A stretch of DNA of 64,000 nucleotides from Lentisphaera marina (GTDB lineage Bacteria > Verrucomicrobiota > Lentisphaeria > Lentisphaerales > Lentisphaeraceae). Location: NCBI RefSeq assembly GCF_028745505.1, contig NZ_JAQZZL010000002.1, forward strand, positions 1,054,001-1,118,000. Reading direction: 5' to 3'. This document shows, in pieces, positions 18,054 through 27,317 of the stretch; the stretch's first letter is position 1; each line of letters starts with the position of its first letter. Below the pieces are notes generated by a model that saw only the letters and a program-made list of their open reading frames with translations, did not search any database and had not been told where the DNA came from. Position numbers and translations under genes: made by a program.

Positions 18054-20753
18054 TTAACTATCGCTATGAAGCTTTAAACCTATTGGAATACTATCGCCTA
18101 GGACAATGCTTTGGTCTTCGACTTTTTCTTCTATCACTTCTAAGATGGCTTGAGAAAAATGTTTTGGAGCTTGATTCTTTTTGAGAAAGTTAATAGCTGC
18201 TTGACGATTTTTTTCTGCCACATCAAGAGCTGGATTACCCGTTAAACTCATAATACGACTCAAACAAAGAAAATGCATATTCGTTAATTTCTTAGCGTTA
18301 GTCTGCATAATGAGTGTAGCTAAAGAAGTAATGCTTTTCGCAGGTAGAATAAGGTCGAGTGGAGCATAAATGGGGCGACGTGCCGCCATGCGAGCAATCA
18401 TCCAGAGTTCAACTTCATCCAAGCGCGTTGCTCGTTCGTTAAACTCACCGAGGATTTTACGACGAAATTTTATCGGGCTTAATTCTAAGGCACCTAGGCA
18501 ACGTTTAATCTCGCGATTGAGTTGAGCGTTGGTATTCTTTTTAGAGGTGAGTTCAGTGGCCAGTTTATGTGCCATTTGCTCTTGGCGACCACGACTGAGG
18601 GCGCCTGCACAGCGACGCCATAGCGTCCACCATTCACATTGGCTCTGTAAGTCGTTTTGATTTTGCACACCTTTGAACCAAGAGGGCCATAGCTTATTAA
18701 CGCGAAATTGATCGTGAGAATCACCGAATCCAGGTCGCATCATAAAACCTAAAATATTGTAGAAGCGAGCTTCTGTCAGCGCTTTTTTTCGTATTTCATC
18801 CAAGTCAAGCTCAAGAAGTAGATCAGCTAAACGTCGGCATAAGACGAGGGACCATTGCTTTCTTGCTAATTCCAAGTCAGCTTCGATTTGATTCATCAAA
18901 GATTTTAATAGTTTTGCATCAGCACTCGAGAAGGCTTTTTTGATTGATTCACTAGCTTTGGCGAGTAAGTCTTCATTAACAGTGACAGTCTCTTGACTTT
19001 CTTCTTTCGTTTCTTGTTCATGAAGCTGACGTAAATCAAAGCGCAGCTGCCATTTGTGATCTGTATCAATAGCTTCTAACCAGACTTCTAAAGAGTTACT
19101 CTCATTGACAGAGGCTTTAATTTTTACGCGAATATCTTGCACTTTTTTACCATGTGAAATGGAGGTGCTAAGTGGAGATAGAACCGAGATGTCATCGACA
19201 TCACTATCGAGTAAATCTCCAGCTTTATCTTGGAGTCGTGTTTCTGAACTATAAAGGGGAAAACTGACAATTGAATTTGTTTTTAGGGTGAAGATTTTGT
19301 CACAGCTCTGAATGCTATGTTCTTCAGTATCACGTGGCATGATACAGATGAATTTATGATCATCTTCACTCGCTATTTGTAGGAAGTAGGAGCGCGCAAT
19401 GCCTCCCTTAACTTGCGTGCCTAAGCCACTTTTACTCAGGCCATATGAGCTGGCACCATGGGCGACAGCTATATCGAGACCTTTTGAGTTTAATATATTG
19501 ATGCTTTGTCCTGACCAAGCATTGAGTTGTGCAACAATTCGCTCACGGAAACTTAGTGGAATCATCGTCCCACCATTGAATAAAATATGCTCGGGGAACT
19601 TTATGGATTCTTCACCGCTAATTTGGGCATCTTTTCTTAGGAAGGAGAGTAGGTGAGTCGTTATAGATGGGTCGCGTTCATAGGGGAGGTCTAAAGTCCT
19701 TAAACCGACTTTGCGGTCGGGCTCTTCTGCGTCGAGCGCAATTTCAGGAAAGAAACCTTGGTGGATGATGTCTATGATTTCACTTCTTTGAAATTTAATG
19801 AGCGACATGCCTTTGAGTAGCGAGCTCCCACCCGAGTGTACGGACAAGTTGATCTCATTGAGTTCATTATTGCTTAGGACTTTTTCTTTGGCACGACGAG
19901 CTTCTTGAATTAAAGAACTCATTTCCCTATGATTAAATTTTCGATTCGCGCGTTTTTGTGCTTCAAAAGCAATAGTTCTATCAATGTTGTCGCCACCCAA
20001 AAGCAAATGGGGGCCAACGGTATTTCTGCGCAGTGACTCATCGGCACTGACTTCAATCATCGAGAAGTCACTCGTACCGCCACCAATATCAACAATGAGG
20101 ACACGTTCACCCTTTTTGAGGCTTTCTTGCCAATTTTGATTGACCTGTAACCAAGAATAAAAGGCTGCCAGAGGTTCTTCTAGTAAGGTGACTTTTTTGA
20201 AGCCTGCTTCAAAAGCAGCTTTCAAACTCAATTCGCGCGCGACCTCATCAAAGGATGCGGGCACAGTGATAACTAAATCTTGTTCCTCAAGTAAGCAGGG
20301 CGAACCTTCTTTATCTTTCAGTTGACCGAATTGCTGATTCCAAGCTTCTCGCAAATGCTGAAGATAAAAAGAGGAAGCGGCGAGGGGGCTAATTTTCTCT
20401 TCTTCGTCAATGCCCCACGGTAAAATGGCTTGCTCGCGATCAACGGCTTTGTGGACTAGCCATGATTTCGCCGAATGAATAAAGCGGTCTGCTTTAGCTC
20501 CGCCAAAGCGACGTGCGTATTCACCGCAGACAAACTTCGGCTTTTTATTCCAAGCTAAAGCTAATTGACTCTGCTCATTTTCTTCACAGCGGTAGAGAAA
20601 GCTCGGCAAGTTATATTGCTGATGCTTCTCGCCGTAGGCGGTTACTTGTTCAATTTCAAAGAGCTGAGGCTCAGAGGACTTCTCTAAATCTACATAGGAG
20701 AGGGCACAATTGGTTGTGCCCAGGTCAATACCTACAATAAAGCGACTAGTCAT
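18054..20753 (-). CDS. Hsp70-family protein with C-terminal DUF3731
   Basis: The N-terminal half is an actin-like Hsp70 ATPase: GIDLGTTNCALSYVD (phosphate 1), VDIGGGTSDFS (phosphate 2) and LFNGGTMIPLSF (adenosine loop). After a reduced beta domain, residues about 590-880 match the DUF3731 pattern found behind some Hsp70 proteins (FYNILGFMMRPGFGDS, EWWTLWRRCAGALS). The length of 899 residues is much longer than DnaK. It begins 2 nt after the upstream Hsp70 gene stop, so the two are coupled. It is a DnaK relative whose clients are unknown; no DnaJ or GrpE lies next to it. Confidence 0.88.
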   Translation of the reverse strand: MTSRFIVGIDLGTTNCALSYVDLEKSSEPQLFEIEQVTAYGEKHQQYNLPSFLYRCEENEQSQLALAWNKKPKFVCGEYARRFGGAKADRFIHSAKSWLVHKAVDREQAILPWGIDEEEKISPLAASSFYLQHLREAWNQQFGQLKDKEGSPCLLEEQDLVITVPASFDEVARELSLKAAFEAGFKKVTLLEEPLAAFYSWLQVNQNWQESLKKGERVLIVDIGGGTSDFSMIEVSADESLRRNTVGPHLLLGGDNIDRTIAFEAQKRANRKFNHREMSSLIQEARRAKEKVLSNNELNEINLSVHSGGSSLLKGMSLIKFQRSEIIDIIHQGFFPEIALDAEEPDRKVGLRTLDLPYERDPSITTHLLSFLRKDAQISGEESIKFPEHILFNGGTMIPLSFRERIVAQLNAWSGQSINILNSKGLDIAVAHGASSYGLSKSGLGTQVKGGIARSYFLQIASEDDHKFICIMPRDTEEHSIQSCDKIFTLKTNSIVSFPLYSSETRLQDKAGDLLDSDVDDISVLSPLSTSISHGKKVQDIRVKIKASVNESNSLEVWLEAIDTDHKWQLRFDLRQLHEQETKEESQETVTVNEDLLAKASESIKKAFSSADAKLLKSLMNQIEADLELARKQWSLVLCRRLADLLLELDLDEIRKKALTEARFYNILGFMMRPGFGDSHDQFRVNKLWPSWFKGVQNQNDLQSQCEWWTLWRRCAGALSRGRQEQMAHKLATELTSKKNTNAQLNREIKRCLGALELSPIKFRRKILGEFNERATRLDEVELWMIARMAARRPIYAPLDLILPAKSITSLATLIMQTNAKKLTNMHFLCLSRIMSLTGNPALDVAEKNRQAAINFLKKNQAPKHFSQAILEVIEEKVEDQSIVLGDSIPIGLKLHSDS

Positions 20754-20755
20754 TT

Positions 20756-22522
20756 CTATTGCTGATTTCCTTCATCACTTAAATCAAATTCCAAGCGCCA
20801 TTTTTGTTCATTAGCTTTGGCTTCACCCCAAATTTGTATGGTGCCAATCTCGGTGAAAATAGCTTTCATGTTAATGGGAATTAGGCGAGGAGACTCATCG
20901 TCTTCGAGGTTTAAATTTTTGTGAAGTGCAGGTAACTCATCTAAGACTAAGTCCGCATCTTGGACAATGCTGCCCAATTCATATTCACTACGTGAATTCG
21001 TACAGAAAAAGCGGAACTGACTATCTTCACCTACTAGTAGAGCTAGGTCATCGATGGGGATATCAAAACTCGTGCCATCTTCAGCACCTTGAGGAATAAC
21101 ACAGATAGCATCAACTGGCGGAGCAAAGCCAGGCATTGCAGGCATAGATGATTCTAAGCCTACGTAGTAAGATAAGGCTGAACCCGCTTTGATACGGATA
21201 GAGTTTCCTTGACGAACAAAAGCATACCAAGCCGCCCCCTTGGCAACTGCGAGGTCGGGGTTCGAATCCGCTAAAACATCAATCTCTTCGCCACTCCAGG
21301 AGGAAATGATTGAGCTGACGCGCTGACGTAGTTGTTTGGCTTTTGTTACACCACCATTGAAAAGCACTGTTTTGGGCATCTTGTTATTATTTTTGAGAAA
21401 TTCGGCTAAGTGACGAGAAATAGCTGCATCACTTTCAAAATTGAGGCCAAAAGAACGTAGGCCAGAGCGTTGTTGACGTTGGGCTTCATCACTCAAATCA
21501 CATTCAGGTAAAAAGGCTTGGATAATAAATTGATCGACTTCTTCTTGGGTGAGTTCTGCTTTTAAACTGCCTCCAATGAGGCTTGAGCCCGTACCCAAAA
21601 CAGTGATATCAATCTTTTCTAGACTCTCTTCACCGAGTATGCGTTCTTTGGCTTGACGACATTGGTGAACAAGTGAACTAAATTGGCGTGGGTTGAGGCG
21701 CTTGCCTAATTTTTGCTGCATAGCGTAAGCTAGGGTGAAGTCCATATTATCACCACCAAGGAGTAAGTGATTACCCACGGCCAAACGCTGCAATTCCATA
21801 TTGCCATCTTTATTATCGACGCCAATGAGCGAGAAGTCAGTCGTACCACCACCAATATCGACAACGAGTACCGATGAATCCGCACTTACTTTTTCACGCC
21901 AATTACTTTCGTTTTCTTTAATCCATGAATAGAAGGCCGCTTGTGGTTCTTCTAAGAGGTTTGGAAAAATACCGCAAGCTTCGGCAGCCATGACTGTGAG
22001 CTCTCTGGCTAAGGCATTGAAAGAGGCAGGTACCGTAAGTACAACTTCTTGCTTATCGATGTACTCTTCGGGGCCACTAGCGACTTGGCTATTCCACGCA
22101 TTCTTCAAGTGCTTGAGGTAAGAAGTCATTGCCTCGAGAGGGGAAATCTTTTTTTCTGCATCATCAATCGCAGGCAGGAAATCACTGGTGGGATCCTGTC
22201 CTGCACTGCAGAGCCAGGATTTTGCTGAGGAAATGACGCGGGAAGCCTGTTCACTGGCTACTTTGCGAGCGTAGGAACCGACGCAATAAGAGTTGTCTTC
22301 TTGACCATCAAAGTCAAACTTGCCCGAGTTAATGCTGTTTTCATCGGGTAAATAAAGGAATGAAGGTAAAGAATCGAGTGCTTCTATTTCGCCAGGAGCA
22401 ATAATTTGGCGAATTTTTAAAATTTTAATACTTTTGTCAGGGTCTTGGGTATCTACATAGGCCAAAGCTGAGTTGGTTGTACCCAAGTCAATGCCAATCA
22501 TATAGCGTTTTGTTTCAGACAT
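20756..22522 (-). CDS. Hsp70-family protein (shorter paralogue)
   Basis: It has the same ATPase motifs as its neighbour: GIDLGTTNSALAYVD, VDIGGGTTDFSLIG and LFNGGVTKAKQLRQR. It lacks the DUF3731 tail and ends after the beta-sandwich-like substrate region (588 residues from the chosen start). The frame is open 16 codons upstream, but GGAG lies 8 nt before the ATG at 22522, and the protein then starts just before the phosphate-1 loop, so I use that. It is the first gene of a two-gene operon. The pair may form a heteromeric chaperone. Confidence 0.88.
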   Translation of the reverse strand: MSETKRYMIGIDLGTTNSALAYVDTQDPDKSIKILKIRQIIAPGEIEALDSLPSFLYLPDENSINSGKFDFDGQEDNSYCVGSYARKVASEQASRVISSAKSWLCSAGQDPTSDFLPAIDDAEKKISPLEAMTSYLKHLKNAWNSQVASGPEEYIDKQEVVLTVPASFNALARELTVMAAEACGIFPNLLEEPQAAFYSWIKENESNWREKVSADSSVLVVDIGGGTTDFSLIGVDNKDGNMELQRLAVGNHLLLGGDNMDFTLAYAMQQKLGKRLNPRQFSSLVHQCRQAKERILGEESLEKIDITVLGTGSSLIGGSLKAELTQEEVDQFIIQAFLPECDLSDEAQRQQRSGLRSFGLNFESDAAISRHLAEFLKNNNKMPKTVLFNGGVTKAKQLRQRVSSIISSWSGEEIDVLADSNPDLAVAKGAAWYAFVRQGNSIRIKAGSALSYYVGLESSMPAMPGFAPPVDAICVIPQGAEDGTSFDIPIDDLALLVGEDSQFRFFCTNSRSEYELGSIVQDADLVLDELPALHKNLNLEDDESPRLIPINMKAIFTEIGTIQIWGEAKANEQKWRLEFDLSDEGNQQ

Positions 22523-22624
22523 TTTTATATCTCCGTATAGTTTTGCGATTTTCGCAAAAAGTAAATTCATATGGAAGATTTTAATGCCTCTAAATTCTAA
22601 GGCAAGTTACGCTATGATTTGAGC

Positions 22625-22664
22625 AAAAAAAAAGAGGCCTAAAAGTAGATTTAGGGCACTCTTT
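22625..22664 (-). terminator. Terminator of the LicD operon
   Basis: Read leftward: AAAGAGTGCCCTAAA, a short loop, TTTAGGCCTCTTT, then a run of T. It lies 50 nt after the LicD stop. Confidence 0.75.
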
Positions 22665-22712
22665 AAAAGTTGAAAATGGGAAGATTGAAAAGTTTTTACA
22701 AATGTGAAACTT

Positions 22713-23498
22713 TTAGGGCAATTCTCCATTACTCAAAGTGATGCTATGGGCATGGATCTTGCGTTGGTTTTCGGGCGGTAATTGCCTGTAGTCAAAACTG
22801 TATATCGCATCTAAATAATGACTTGGATTCTTGGGGACGGGGAAGTTTATGCCTTCGAAGGATAAAGTTCCAAGTGGGAAAACTTCTGCTAAATCAAAGT
22901 AAGCAGCGACGTCAGGCATTTCTCCGCCATAGATAACTACTGTATTTGATTGCTTCCAAGACAAGTGCTTTTGTTTTAAAGCCTTGACGAGTTCAGCTCT
23001 TTCTTTAGGTTTATCCAAACCATTGGGCGTATGTAAGCTAATGGAGGAAAGCTCTCTTATTTGTTTCAGGCTTTCTTTATAGAAGTCTAAGTTCTCTTCA
23101 GTCTTATCCATGTTTAACATCGGGAAAATATCGACAAAGACACCTTGGTGATAATTGACTGATTGATCCTTTTCGTGAAACTCAACTATGCTGGCTTGGT
23201 TTGATCGCAGTTTTATGTAATCAAATTTAAAATCGGGGTCTCTTTGCGAAGCCTGCAAATAAATTTTGTCCGACAGTTCGTTCGCTCCAATCTCCAAAAA
23301 CTTTAAGTAGTCTTCTAGGGGCATAGAAATATCGATGTCATCGTCCCAAGGGATAAAACCTTGGTGACGAACCGCCCCCAATAAAGTTCCTGAGTCTAAC
23401 CAGTACTGTAGAGCATGTTGCTTACAGACGGCATCAAACTCAATAAGCATATCGAGCATGATTAATTGAGCTTTACGAAGTAAATCGGCTTTAATCAT
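22713..23498 (-). CDS. LicD-family phosphotransferase (surface glycan decoration)
   Basis: LicD proteins attach phosphocholine or similar phospho-alcohols from CDP precursors to surface glycans. The diagnostic segment YWLDSGTLLGAVRHQGFI followed by PWDDDIDI is at residues 31-55; the Asp residues bind metal in this nucleotidyltransferase fold. The length of 261 residues is normal. The ATG overlaps the aminotransferase stop (TAATG). Gene order with a cytidylyltransferase and an aminotransferase suggests the three make and attach a CDP-activated amino or hydroxy phospho-group. Confidence 0.9.
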   Translation of the reverse strand: MIKADLLRKAQLIMLDMLIEFDAVCKQHALQYWLDSGTLLGAVRHQGFIPWDDDIDISMPLEDYLKFLEIGANELSDKIYLQASQRDPDFKFDYIKLRSNQASIVEFHEKDQSVNYHQGVFVDIFPMLNMDKTEENLDFYKESLKQIRELSSISLHTPNGLDKPKERAELVKALKQKHLSWKQSNTVVIYGGEMPDVAAYFDLAEVFPLGTLSFEGINFPVPKNPSHYLDAIYSFDYRQLPPENQRKIHAHSITLSNGELP

Positions 23499-24577
23499 TA
23501 AGGCGCTTTAACTCCATAATAATCGAGCAGAGCATTAATGAGTATGTCGGTGTATTCCTTGCTCATTTCACCCATGTGAGATACGCGGAAAATTAAGTCG
23601 CGTTCAGCACCGCCATTGGGGCAAACCATGACTTTATACTTTTCTTCCAAGTCATTAACTATATCCATAGCAGATTTACCGTCAGTGGGTGTTAGGGTAG
23701 TCATAGCGTTAGGCATGTAGGGTGAATACTCTTTAAGAGGTAGCGATTTTATGCTAGCCCTAAAGTAATCAGCAACTTCTTTGGCTTTAGCAATACTTTG
23801 GCTTATACCACCACGCCTATTAATTTGTTCGAGTCTTGCTTGAAGCTGTAACATGATGGTCACGGCAGGAGTGTAGGGTGTTTGACCTCGCTCGCCGTTT
23901 TTTAGGTAATCTTTGAAATTGAAATATAGCGAAGGAATATCTTGTAATCGCTCAATCGCTCGCGGTGATAAAATGACCATGGTAAGTCCAGGAGGAAGAG
24001 CCAAGCCCTTTTGTGAGCTAGCGATCACTAGGTCGATGTTCGACGCTTGCATATCTAGGTGGTCAGTCACTAGCATAGAAATAGCATCAACAATGTAGAG
24101 CAAATCATTCTTTTTGGCGTAAGCACCCATGGCGTCGAGGTCATAGAGGTGACCAACAGAGGTTTCATGAGCGTTGACAATTAAAGTCGAGAAATTTTCT
24201 TTAGGTGCCAAGTTTTCAATATCACTCAAATTAGTGTTTTTAACTTTAAAATCAGCATGAGGCACGCCGTGCGTTGCACATATATTCACAAAACGTGATC
24301 CAAAACCACCACCATTGACGACAAGAGCATTATCATTTTTAGTGAGTAGGTTCATCACTGCAGCTTCCATACCCGCCGTACCTGAGGCAGTTAGAAAGAC
24401 AAGTTTTGAACCTTCGGGGGCATTAAGCATTTTAATGAGCTCTCTTTCACAATAAAAACTAACATCTGAAAAAGCACTATTACGAAAGTAAGGACATTGC
24501 TTGGCACCAATCTCTAATATTTCTTCAGACATTTTTACCGGTCCCGGTGTAAAAATGGCATAATCTTCGTAAATCAT
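23498..24577 (-). CDS. Class V aminotransferase, 2-aminoethylphosphonate transaminase-like
   Basis: The N-terminus carries the TPGPVKMSEEIL start typical of PhnW/AGXT-type enzymes. ASGTAGMEAAVMN binds the cofactor phosphate. The PLP Lys is in VIASSQKGLALPPG, where ASSQK corresponds to the Schiff-base segment. The length of 359 residues is normal. It directly abuts the upstream cytidylyltransferase gene (stop TAA then ATG) and overlaps licD by 1 nt. The substrate may be phosphonoacetaldehyde or another small aldehyde feeding the neighbouring enzymes; that is inference. Confidence 0.85.
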   Translation of the reverse strand: MIYEDYAIFTPGPVKMSEEILEIGAKQCPYFRNSAFSDVSFYCERELIKMLNAPEGSKLVFLTASGTAGMEAAVMNLLTKNDNALVVNGGGFGSRFVNICATHGVPHADFKVKNTNLSDIENLAPKENFSTLIVNAHETSVGHLYDLDAMGAYAKKNDLLYIVDAISMLVTDHLDMQASNIDLVIASSQKGLALPPGLTMVILSPRAIERLQDIPSLYFNFKDYLKNGERGQTPYTPAVTIMLQLQARLEQINRRGGISQSIAKAKEVADYFRASIKSLPLKEYSPYMPNAMTTLTPTDGKSAMDIVNDLEEKYKVMVCPNGGAERDLIFRVSHMGEMSKEYTDILINALLDYYGVKAP

Positions 24578-25939
24578 TTAAGCCTTTCCTAATTCTTTTA
24601 ATTTTCTCTCGTTGTATTCTAAAAGCACGCGGTTAATACCAATCATATCCTTTGGCGAGAGCATTTTTGATTTGCGTTCATCGCGTTGAATCAAGGAAAT
24701 GAATTCTGCGATCATGTAACGTAAGCCACAGCCATTAAATTCGTATTTGTATGTTTGGCTCTTGTGATCTTCCTCGTGATTAACTCGAAATTCTTTTGTG
24801 AGCCACCAAGGAGAAGGGATGTAAACATAACCATCGGTTCCCGAAATGACCGCATCACCTTCGGATTGAATCCCAGTAGCAACATTAGAGATGCCGATAG
24901 CGCCACCAATATGTTTACTAATGATCAGATTAGATACATCATAAGCTTCAGTACCTTGGTCAAAAAAAGTAATATCTTTACTTTTACCTAAGATTTTATT
25001 AACCAGTAGTGATGGGTAAGAAGAGAGTATATTGGTAGCTCCTTGAGCCATAAAAGTATCTGGGTAACTTTTATCTTTGAATAAGGAAGTCCTAGTTGCT
25101 CTAACTTCCTTGATTTCTCCAATTAAACCACCCTCGAGTTCACTTAAAAGTTGATTGAAAGCTGGGAGAAAGGCTGTTCTCAAGGCGGACAAAAGCAGGA
25201 GTTTTCTTTCTTTAGCTAAGTTTAAGAGTTCCCTAAGCTCGCTTTTGTGTAGGGCGAGGGGGTTTTCGCAGAGGACGTGCTTGTCGGCTAAAAGAGCCCT
25301 TTTAATTAATGGGTAATGTTCTTCTAAAGCTGTGTCGATGTAAACCGCTGAAATACTAGAATCTAAAAACTCTTCATATTTATCATGGCCATACTCAATA
25401 CCGTTATTTTCATTAATAACTTGCTTTAAGTCGGAGACATCAGGTGAGTAAATGCGATTGATTTTTAAGTTGGGGATATGCTTAGCTTCATCAATGAAGG
25501 CTTTAGTTTCACGACCCAATCCAACGATACCCAATTTGATAATATCAAAGTTATCTTTTCTTAGTAGGGTGCTGGAAATACCCTCTGTACGGGTCAAATA
25601 AACAACTTGAGTAAATTCGTTGAGGTAATCAAAAGTGCCTTCCCAGTCATCGCCGATGGCAAAAATATCAATACCATACTTGACCATGTCTTCAGCTTTT
25701 TGTTTCTTGTGTGTTTCGAGGATGACTTTGTCTACGAAGTCTAAGGCTTCGATTATCTGCATGCGCTTCTCAGTGCTTTCGATCACATTTAATTTGCCAC
25801 GCGAGCGGTCGTAGTTTTCATCTGTAACACCAACGATGAGTTCATCGCCAAGTGCTTTAGCTCGCTTTAATAATCTGAGATGACCTTCATGAAACATGTC
25901 GAAGGTGCCGTATGTAATGATTTTCTTTGTGGTACTGAT
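24578..25939 (-). CDS. Cytidylyltransferase fused to Gfo/Idh/MocA-type dehydrogenase, no canonical start
   Basis: The N-terminal domain (about 140 residues) is a TagD-type CTP:phospho-alcohol cytidylyltransferase with TKKIITYGTFDMFHEGH; HxGH binds the nucleotide. From about 150 onward it is a Rossmann dehydrogenase of the Gfo/Idh/MocA type (LGIVGLGRETKAF). Two oddities are visible. The first ATG (25897) would cut off the YGTFD strand, and upstream in frame there is no ATG, GTG or TTG before a TGA at 25967-25969. ATC at 25937-25939, 7 nt after GGGA, gives (M)STTKKIITYGTFD and fits best. Also, the usual EKP motif reads CENP, so the dehydrogenase half may be altered. It is the first gene of the operon. 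Confidence 0.75.
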   Translation of the reverse strand: MSTTKKIITYGTFDMFHEGHLRLLKRAKALGDELIVGVTDENYDRSRGKLNVIESTEKRMQIIEALDFVDKVILETHKKQKAEDMVKYGIDIFAIGDDWEGTFDYLNEFTQVVYLTRTEGISSTLLRKDNFDIIKLGIVGLGRETKAFIDEAKHIPNLKINRIYSPDVSDLKQVINENNGIEYGHDKYEEFLDSSISAVYIDTALEEHYPLIKRALLADKHVLCENPLALHKSELRELLNLAKERKLLLLSALRTAFLPAFNQLLSELEGGLIGEIKEVRATRTSLFKDKSYPDTFMAQGATNILSSYPSLLVNKILGKSKDITFFDQGTEAYDVSNLIISKHIGGAIGISNVATGIQSEGDAVISGTDGYVYIPSPWWLTKEFRVNHEEDHKSQTYKYEFNGCGLRYMIAEFISLIQRDERKSKMLSPKDMIGINRVLLEYNERKLKELGKA

Positions 25940-26201
25940 AATATATCCCGTGTCTATATTTAAATTTCATACAATGATTTATAATACAGATCTCATAATT
26001 CTCGGTACAATAAAGCTATTGAGTTTTGGTAAGCTTAATACTAGCAGTTTTACTAAAATTTTGTAGACTTCAAAAATAGATTCAAGACCATTAGTGACTT
26101 ATTTGTAGCACTCAGACGGATTTACGCGATAGGGATCTATTGAATTAACATATTTAAACACAATTCGTTTAGTAGATAATCGAAATCTTGAGTCTAGTGG
26201 A

Positions 26202-26238
26202 CAAAAAAAGAGCCGCAAAATAAAATTTTGCGGCTCTT
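26202..26238 (-). terminator. Terminator of tRNA-Leu copy 1
   Basis: Read leftward: AGAGCCGCAAAAT, ATTTTGCGGCTCT, then seven T. It directly follows the tRNA. Confidence 0.9.
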
Positions 26239-26243
26239 TCAAG

Positions 26244-26325
26244 TACTCGGAGTGGGAGTCGAACCCACACGGATTTCTCCACACGGCCCTCAACCGTGCG
26301 CGTCTGCCAATTCCGCCACCCGAGC
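26244..26325 (-). tRNA. tRNA-Leu (anticodon GAG)
   Basis: An 82-nt cloverleaf can be drawn: acceptor GCTCGGG/TCCGAGT, D arm with TGGC, anticodon stem CACGG/CCGTG around TTGAGGG (anticodon GAG at 26289-26291), a long variable arm (TGGAGAAATCC) and a T arm with TTCGACTC. CCA is not encoded. It is identical to the copy at 27236-27317. Confidence 0.95.
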
Positions 26326-26543
26326 GCATAACAGACCATCTCCTAAGAGATTTTGTCTCGTTCAAAATGAGCAGACTCATTGAGAACGGCCACATAATAG
26401 AGTCTTTTAGTTTTTAGTCAATCACCTTTTGTGGATAAATTTATATTTTATTCAAATCATTATTACAAACTGCAATCTTAGTACTATTATTAATTATAAG
26501 AATCTACAATCTTTAATAAATCAAAAAAATCCTAGGACCATAA

Positions 26544-27179
26544 ATGAATAGTTTTAACTTAAAGTTGTCTCTCTTGTTGATGAGCTTAATAGTCTCATGT
26601 ACTACAGAACCAAGTTTGTCTCAGAATTGGAACTATGATCGTGTTCCAGCTCATTCAGAACTATGGGAGCACCGCTATCAAAATGCACAAGACTCCATTT
26701 TATTAGAACAAAAAGATCTGGAAACCTCAAAGCGACCTGAGCTTGTTTGGTGGCGTGGAATGATTAAGCACTTACAAAATGCGGAACCAATCAAGCAATT
26801 AGAAAAGGTGAATTTTTTAGTTAATAAACACATAATATATCTAAGTGATTACAAGCATTATCAAAAAACAGATGCGTGGGGTTTTCCCTTAGAAACGCTT
26901 ACTGTGGGTGGTGATTGTGAAGATATAGCATTTTTAAAAGCAATTACATTACTTCATTTGGGGTGGAAAGAAGAGGATCTAACTATTGTTGTTGGTTATT
27001 ATCGTAAAGGTCAATCTATGGGGTATCATGCGATCTTGGAGGTTAAGACTGAGAATGGAGGTTATGAATTGTTAGATAATACTCGACCAGATATTGCAAC
27101 GCCAAATCAAGAGCATTTTTTTACGCCTCGGTACGGAATCCAGAAGAATAAATTTTTTGTATACAAAGAGAAAAAGTAG
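26544..27179 (+). CDS. Transglutaminase-like cysteine protease lipoprotein (BTLCP/C93 type)
   Basis: A lipoprotein signal ends at LIVSCTT (lipobox Cys at about 19). The catalytic triad of the transglutaminase-like family is visible: Cys in GGDCEDIAFLKAI, His in MGYHAILEV, Asp in LLDNTRP. BTLCP proteins act as periplasmic proteases or peptidases, for example LapG-like proteins that release surface adhesins. No LapD or adhesin gene is nearby. The length of 211 residues is normal. It lies between two identical, oppositely oriented tRNA-Leu genes, which raises the possibility that the segment was inserted or duplicated. Confidence 0.8.
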   Translation: MNSFNLKLSLLLMSLIVSCTTEPSLSQNWNYDRVPAHSELWEHRYQNAQDSILLEQKDLETSKRPELVWWRGMIKHLQNAEPIKQLEKVNFLVNKHIIYLSDYKHYQKTDAWGFPLETLTVGGDCEDIAFLKAITLLHLGWKEEDLTIVVGYYRKGQSMGYHAILEVKTENGGYELLDNTRPDIATPNQEHFFTPRYGIQKNKFFVYKEKK

Positions 27180-27194
27180 TTGTTTAAATAAGAT

Positions 27195-27231
27195 TTAAAA
27201 AAGGCTCAGATCAAACTTTGATCTGAGCCTC
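27195..27231 (-). terminator. Terminator of tRNA-Leu copy 2
   Basis: Read leftward: AGGCTCAGATCAAAG and CTTTGATCTGAGCCT form a strong hairpin followed by TTTTTT. It differs in sequence from the terminator of the other copy. Confidence 0.9.
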
Positions 27232-27235
27232 TAAG

Positions 27236-27317
27236 TACTCGGAGTGGGAGTCGAACCCACACGGATTTCTCCACACGGCCCTCAACCGTGCGCGTCTGCC
27301 AATTCCGCCACCCGAGC
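27236..27317 (-). tRNA. tRNA-Leu (anticodon GAG), second copy
   Basis: It is the same 82-nt tRNA as at 26244-26325, base for base as far as I can compare. The flanks differ apart from a few bases (AAGTACTC) at the 3' side. Confidence 0.95.

Noticed and set aside
26099..26395. Minus-strand frame of 98 codons over tRNA-Leu
   Set aside because: It is a read-through of the tRNA and its terminator.
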